Below, one piece after another: positions 63,201-64,000 of a stretch of 64,000 nucleotides of DNA. The position numbers and the translations under genes are program-made. This stretch comes from Bog-950 sp035299425 (lineage in GTDB: Bacteria; Bacteroidota; Bacteroidia; Chitinophagales; LD1): contig DATGWP010000227.1 of NCBI GenBank assembly GCA_035299425.1, positions 15,383-79,382 of the forward strand, given 5' to 3'. The notes under the pieces are model-generated. The model was not told the origin of the DNA, made no database searches, and worked only from the letters and a program-made list of their open reading frames with translations. Each line of letters opens with the position of its first letter. Position 1 is the first letter of the stretch.

Positions 63201-64000
63201 CCCACTGGTGGGTTACACTTACGCCGTTGGTTACCGTTACCGGCATGGCAAAGCTGCCACCGGTGCATATAGTGCCGTTGGCCGCGGTGCTTACCGTGGT
63301 CTGCGGCCTTACCGTAAACGCAGCCGGGGCTGAGAACGGATCGGTACAGCCCGCACCCGCATCGGTTACTGCATTGCGGTAATAATAAGTACCCGCAGCG
63401 GTAATACCGCTTACGGTTAAGCTGTTGGTTGTATTGCCGCTATACGTAGCGCCTGCAGGGACGCCCGCTGCTACAGCAGTATAGGTACCGGCCAAAGCCG
63501 TAGCGTATTGCCACTGGTAAGTAGGGCTGATACCATTGCTGGCGGTAGCCGTAAGGCTGCCTGAGCCGCCCACGCATATAGTTTGTGGCGAAGGGGCAGT
63601 GATAGTAGGTTGTGGTATAACCGCCAGTGAGGCCGGTGCCGAGAACGGATCGGTACAGTTACTGCCCGCATCGCTTACTGCCAACCGGTAATAATAAGTA
63701 CCGGCGGCCGTAATACCACCCACCGTAAGGCTGTTGGTAGTATTGCCGCTATACGTAGCGCCCGCAGGAGTACCCGGTGCTACCGAGGCATACGTGCCGG
63801 CCAATGCCGTAGAGTATTGCCACTGGTAAGTAAGAGTGGTACCATTGCTGGCGGTAGCGCTAAAGTTGGCTGTGCCGCCGCTGGCACACATAGTAGCATT
63901 GGATGGCGCTGTAACCGTAGGCTGCACCCGCACGGCAAGCGTGGTAGGGCCCGAGAATGGATCGTTACAGTTGCTGCCCGCATCGGTTACCGCATCGCGG
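57271..64000 (-). CDS. giant T9SS cargo, 5' part outside window
   Basis: A frame of over 2240 residues still open at the window edge (5' end missing). From the N-terminal side: at least four to five ~103-residue Ig-like repeats with near-identical DNA (from the edge to about 62700), an F5/8-type C (discoidin-like) domain at about 62.7-62.1 kb (TSYDGVTFTNVNGTF then GRYLRLTVAGYNSHPSMRID), a region resembling DUF8202 (SDLTFWVDPASIVG ... AEVITYDRVLNDARKKIVEN), a LamG/concanavalin-like domain (about 60.6-60.1 kb, NFTYEFWAYPTATVANAVYF), more Ig-like domains, and a T9SS type-A tail (VPNPTMDKTSLVVTG, KVVLTK). A probable adhesin that binds glycans or surfaces. Confidence 0.88.
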   Translation of the reverse strand, partial: RDAVTDAGSNCNDPFSGPTTLAVRVQPTVTAPSNATMCASGGTANFSATASNGTTLTYQWQYSTALAGTYASVAPGTPAGATYSGNTTNSLTVGGITAAGTYYYRLAVSDAGSNCTDPFSAPASLAVIPQPTITAPSPQTICVGGSGSLTATASNGISPTYQWQYATALAGTYTAVAAGVPAGATYSGNTTNSLTVSGITAAGTYYYRNAVTDAGAGCTDPFSAPAAFTVRPQTTVSTAANGTICTGGSFAMPVTVTNGVSVTHQWEYATAIGGPYTAVVAGTPAGATYTGNTTTSLTVSGITAAGTYYYRDAVTDAGSNCNDPYSGPTTLAVRAQPTASAPANASYCAGGSASFTSTTSNGTTLTQVWQYATSIAGTYSTVTAGVPAGAVYSGNTTNTLTVSGVTAAGTYYYRLAVTDNGNGCTDPFSAPASLTVNPVMTAPQAVANVTLGPVANAAVVPGSNILADCAVTASHCYTTGVANTSCTCGTSSSVLPPWAGRLFNPATTNSAWAGDLAAVGKSWTLDLGSVQPINGVVTQGRGDAGSTQYVTSYTVATSYDGVTFTNVNGTFTGNAQAGVGATAVVNMFGQYHGRYLRLTVAGYNSHPSMRIDVISIPEVPTAGLYTVSASAEIVANANTVRWYSAASGGTLLGTGQVYTASVSQNTTVYAEAYNSVTGCVSATRTPVTLRVNNIYADGPGGVGSTDGNSDLTFWVDPASIVGTTISTWTDKSGKGVNATAATGREPARATAALNGFDVVRTNGSNVASPSTGDDVMVTSDYMATGWPAASGDSRKWVSSNPATYSGVTTAAYSIFHVARFNGLNGASPSRVIASNNNGGVNWLHGFHATPGVNCFYAGNWVGTTCGTASGGGNVTTWQLHSGDGNRYWSRLTNNGNVAYQSSCGNLSPGGLSIGGWSNTANTTVSECADADIAEVITYDRVLNDARKKIVENYLQAKFSTATDLATLTGDIYLGDLVANGNHDYDVAGIGREANGLHLQTRSGGLYVSSTTSDFLKENGDYVMLGRTASTTGWETSNLTPCGTSPNTSSKRLSRVWWIKTTETTANGGNVTLSFNFSDLNLGTPLGTGTYRLLTRANGSTGDFTAVTATPTISGNNISFTVNATTFNTGAQYTLGYDAEVPGAITLSGTNYVEVTNSTDLQVGTGNFTYEFWAYPTATVANAVYFENGNSTTAGILLRQNSATQVGLVMNGTAYTVNYTPALNTWTHFAVVRTTATVALWANGTSIGNFTTAGGVTLNPTANLRIGNGVSSSTGFVGMLDEFRFYNTNSTAVSANRHSNITSATASPAWANLKAYYKFNEPSATAKIFDLSLNSNNGTLVNSPALTALTPSGATINGTTSLCATSPGQVYTIDADPARISNYAWSITGSGNSITSTASGATVTSVTVTWGSNSGTLSCVITHSTDCKTETISLPVTISAQPTVTTQPTSTQEACTGATVTLNAAVTGGTGNYTYQWYYNTSASTSGAAAISGATGTVASGAGVSYSLATNNPTLAAPAGTGVAGGPFYYYCVFTGNSGTNCNATTNFASVTVRAQPSVTLDPVNLDVCVGGSGTMTVAATGGTPSLQYEWEYDDLTILTNGTPAGVSYSGQTGTTLSITTGPTTPAGTTPIGVKVYASGNGCNATYSAFADFKVFAIPTVTSPTPATQTGVCGTPATISVTASGGAGTGFSYQWYSNTTNSNSGGTPVGTNSATFQPPATVGTRYYYCVVSQAESNCTSLPSATASVTVNNILTGTVVVDECMNFALGDKYYVLVSGVGGTPPYSYPAAFYTTNIVNSEQGIHELNAGASSTYVINDAAGCSYTTGSVTAPTGRPTDVVMTSSTGNVTVNCWVNNFNKWVTFRDAVTNNAILAIHDNQSNLGLVTVDVYKDATPPVIYNNGLATNCTWTQHTAMRRHFKMTTTVAPTNAVDVMLFFTDQDYQTLKADAWNNNTGYPNANYACTELDDVYSFNQMYVTKYSGTSEDGNYLNNSPSGLYKVYGDNTTPYRPLTRGEYTGSGTGFQGIYGGAQTHHYVQMSVTEFSEFWLHGSQVSQPLPVDMIFLQADAINNAFIRLTWATAIEINNDGFEVERSTDGQNWAQVGYVDGHDNSTVQHNYSFDDMNVAPGVIYYYRLRQVDNDGQFEYTDIVSAKINGEATFSVKDFVPNPTMDKTSLVVTGTKDQDITVTFYNIVGQNVLESTHQVFKGANRIEFELGKLASGTYTAIVSSANEVYTRKVVLTK

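Noticed and set aside
57271..64000. CRISPR-like or satellite reading of the ~310-bp repeats
   Set aside because: The repeats are coding Ig-like domains in one frame, have no short unique spacers and no cas genes nearby.

Overview
The window looks like a chromosome segment of a member of the Bacteroidota, probably close to the Chitinophagales. Five very long secreted proteins end in type IX secretion (T9SS) sorting domains (SprB, PKD, Ig-like and gliding-motility C-terminal types). Strong promoters fit the Bacteroidota pattern TTTG-N19/20-TAnnTTTG. Paralogue-poor housekeeping genes (guaB, rplM-rpsI-rpsB-tsf, pyrH-frr, cdsA, psd) have their closest look-alikes in that phylum. The order-level placement is inference. 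|| Layout. 1-3 kb: start of an AraC-type regulator (cut by the window edge), an ECF sigma factor with a small zinc-finger-like partner, and a 2-oxoacid dehydrogenase E2. 3-8 kb: a secreted LolA-fold-like protein, a large BNR/sortilin-type propeller protein and two membrane proteins. 8.1-8.4 kb: three tandem copies of an ~80-bp non-coding repeat. 8.5-14.4 kb: a 1.4-kaa secreted lysozyme-like/amidase cargo and secreted orphans. 14.4-17.9 kb: a leftward envelope cluster (50-aa membrane peptide, small conserved protein, CPBP protease, CdsA, phosphatidylserine decarboxylase, Cys-rich peptide). 18-22.6 kb: an EmrAB-TolC-like efflux operon divergent from a MarR regulator, with a palindrome in the shared promoter. 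22.6-33 kb: DinB-like protein, guaB, alpha/beta hydrolase, a gliding-motility-type cargo, a vWA protein and an M16 peptidase pair. 33-36.4 kb: an orphan, 3-hydroxyacyl-CoA dehydrogenase, tRNA-Leu(CAG), repeats and a radical SAM/SPASM enzyme. 36.8-46 kb: two back-to-back giant cargo proteins. 46.2-51.9 kb: translation genes frr, pyrH, tsf, rpsB, rpsI, rplM, interrupted by a DoxX/HxlR pair and an orphan. 52-53.5 kb: a single-copy Y1 (IS200-like/RAYT) transposase surrounded by palindromic repeat units. 53.5-57.2 kb: an orphan membrane protein and a three-gene glycan-transfer cluster. 57.3-64 kb: the 3' part of a giant cargo protein that runs off the window. || The most interesting item is a REP/RAYT-like system. 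Ten copies (eight full, two half) of a two-palindrome unit occur: six in alternating or tandem array around the transposase at 52.6-53.5 kb, and four dispersed at 25.8, 34.9, 35.1 and 35.3 kb. The stems differ between copies but change in compensating pairs, while the loop and the flank stay constant, so the structure appears to be under selection. || Genes within blocks appear to cooperate: efflux with its MarR repressor, DoxX with HxlR, GT2 with a GT-C-like transferase (lipid-linked sugar supply and transfer), a catalytic/non-catalytic M16 pair, and translation factors in the usual ribosomal-protein strings. No T9SS machinery gene, rRNA gene or CRISPR array is visible.
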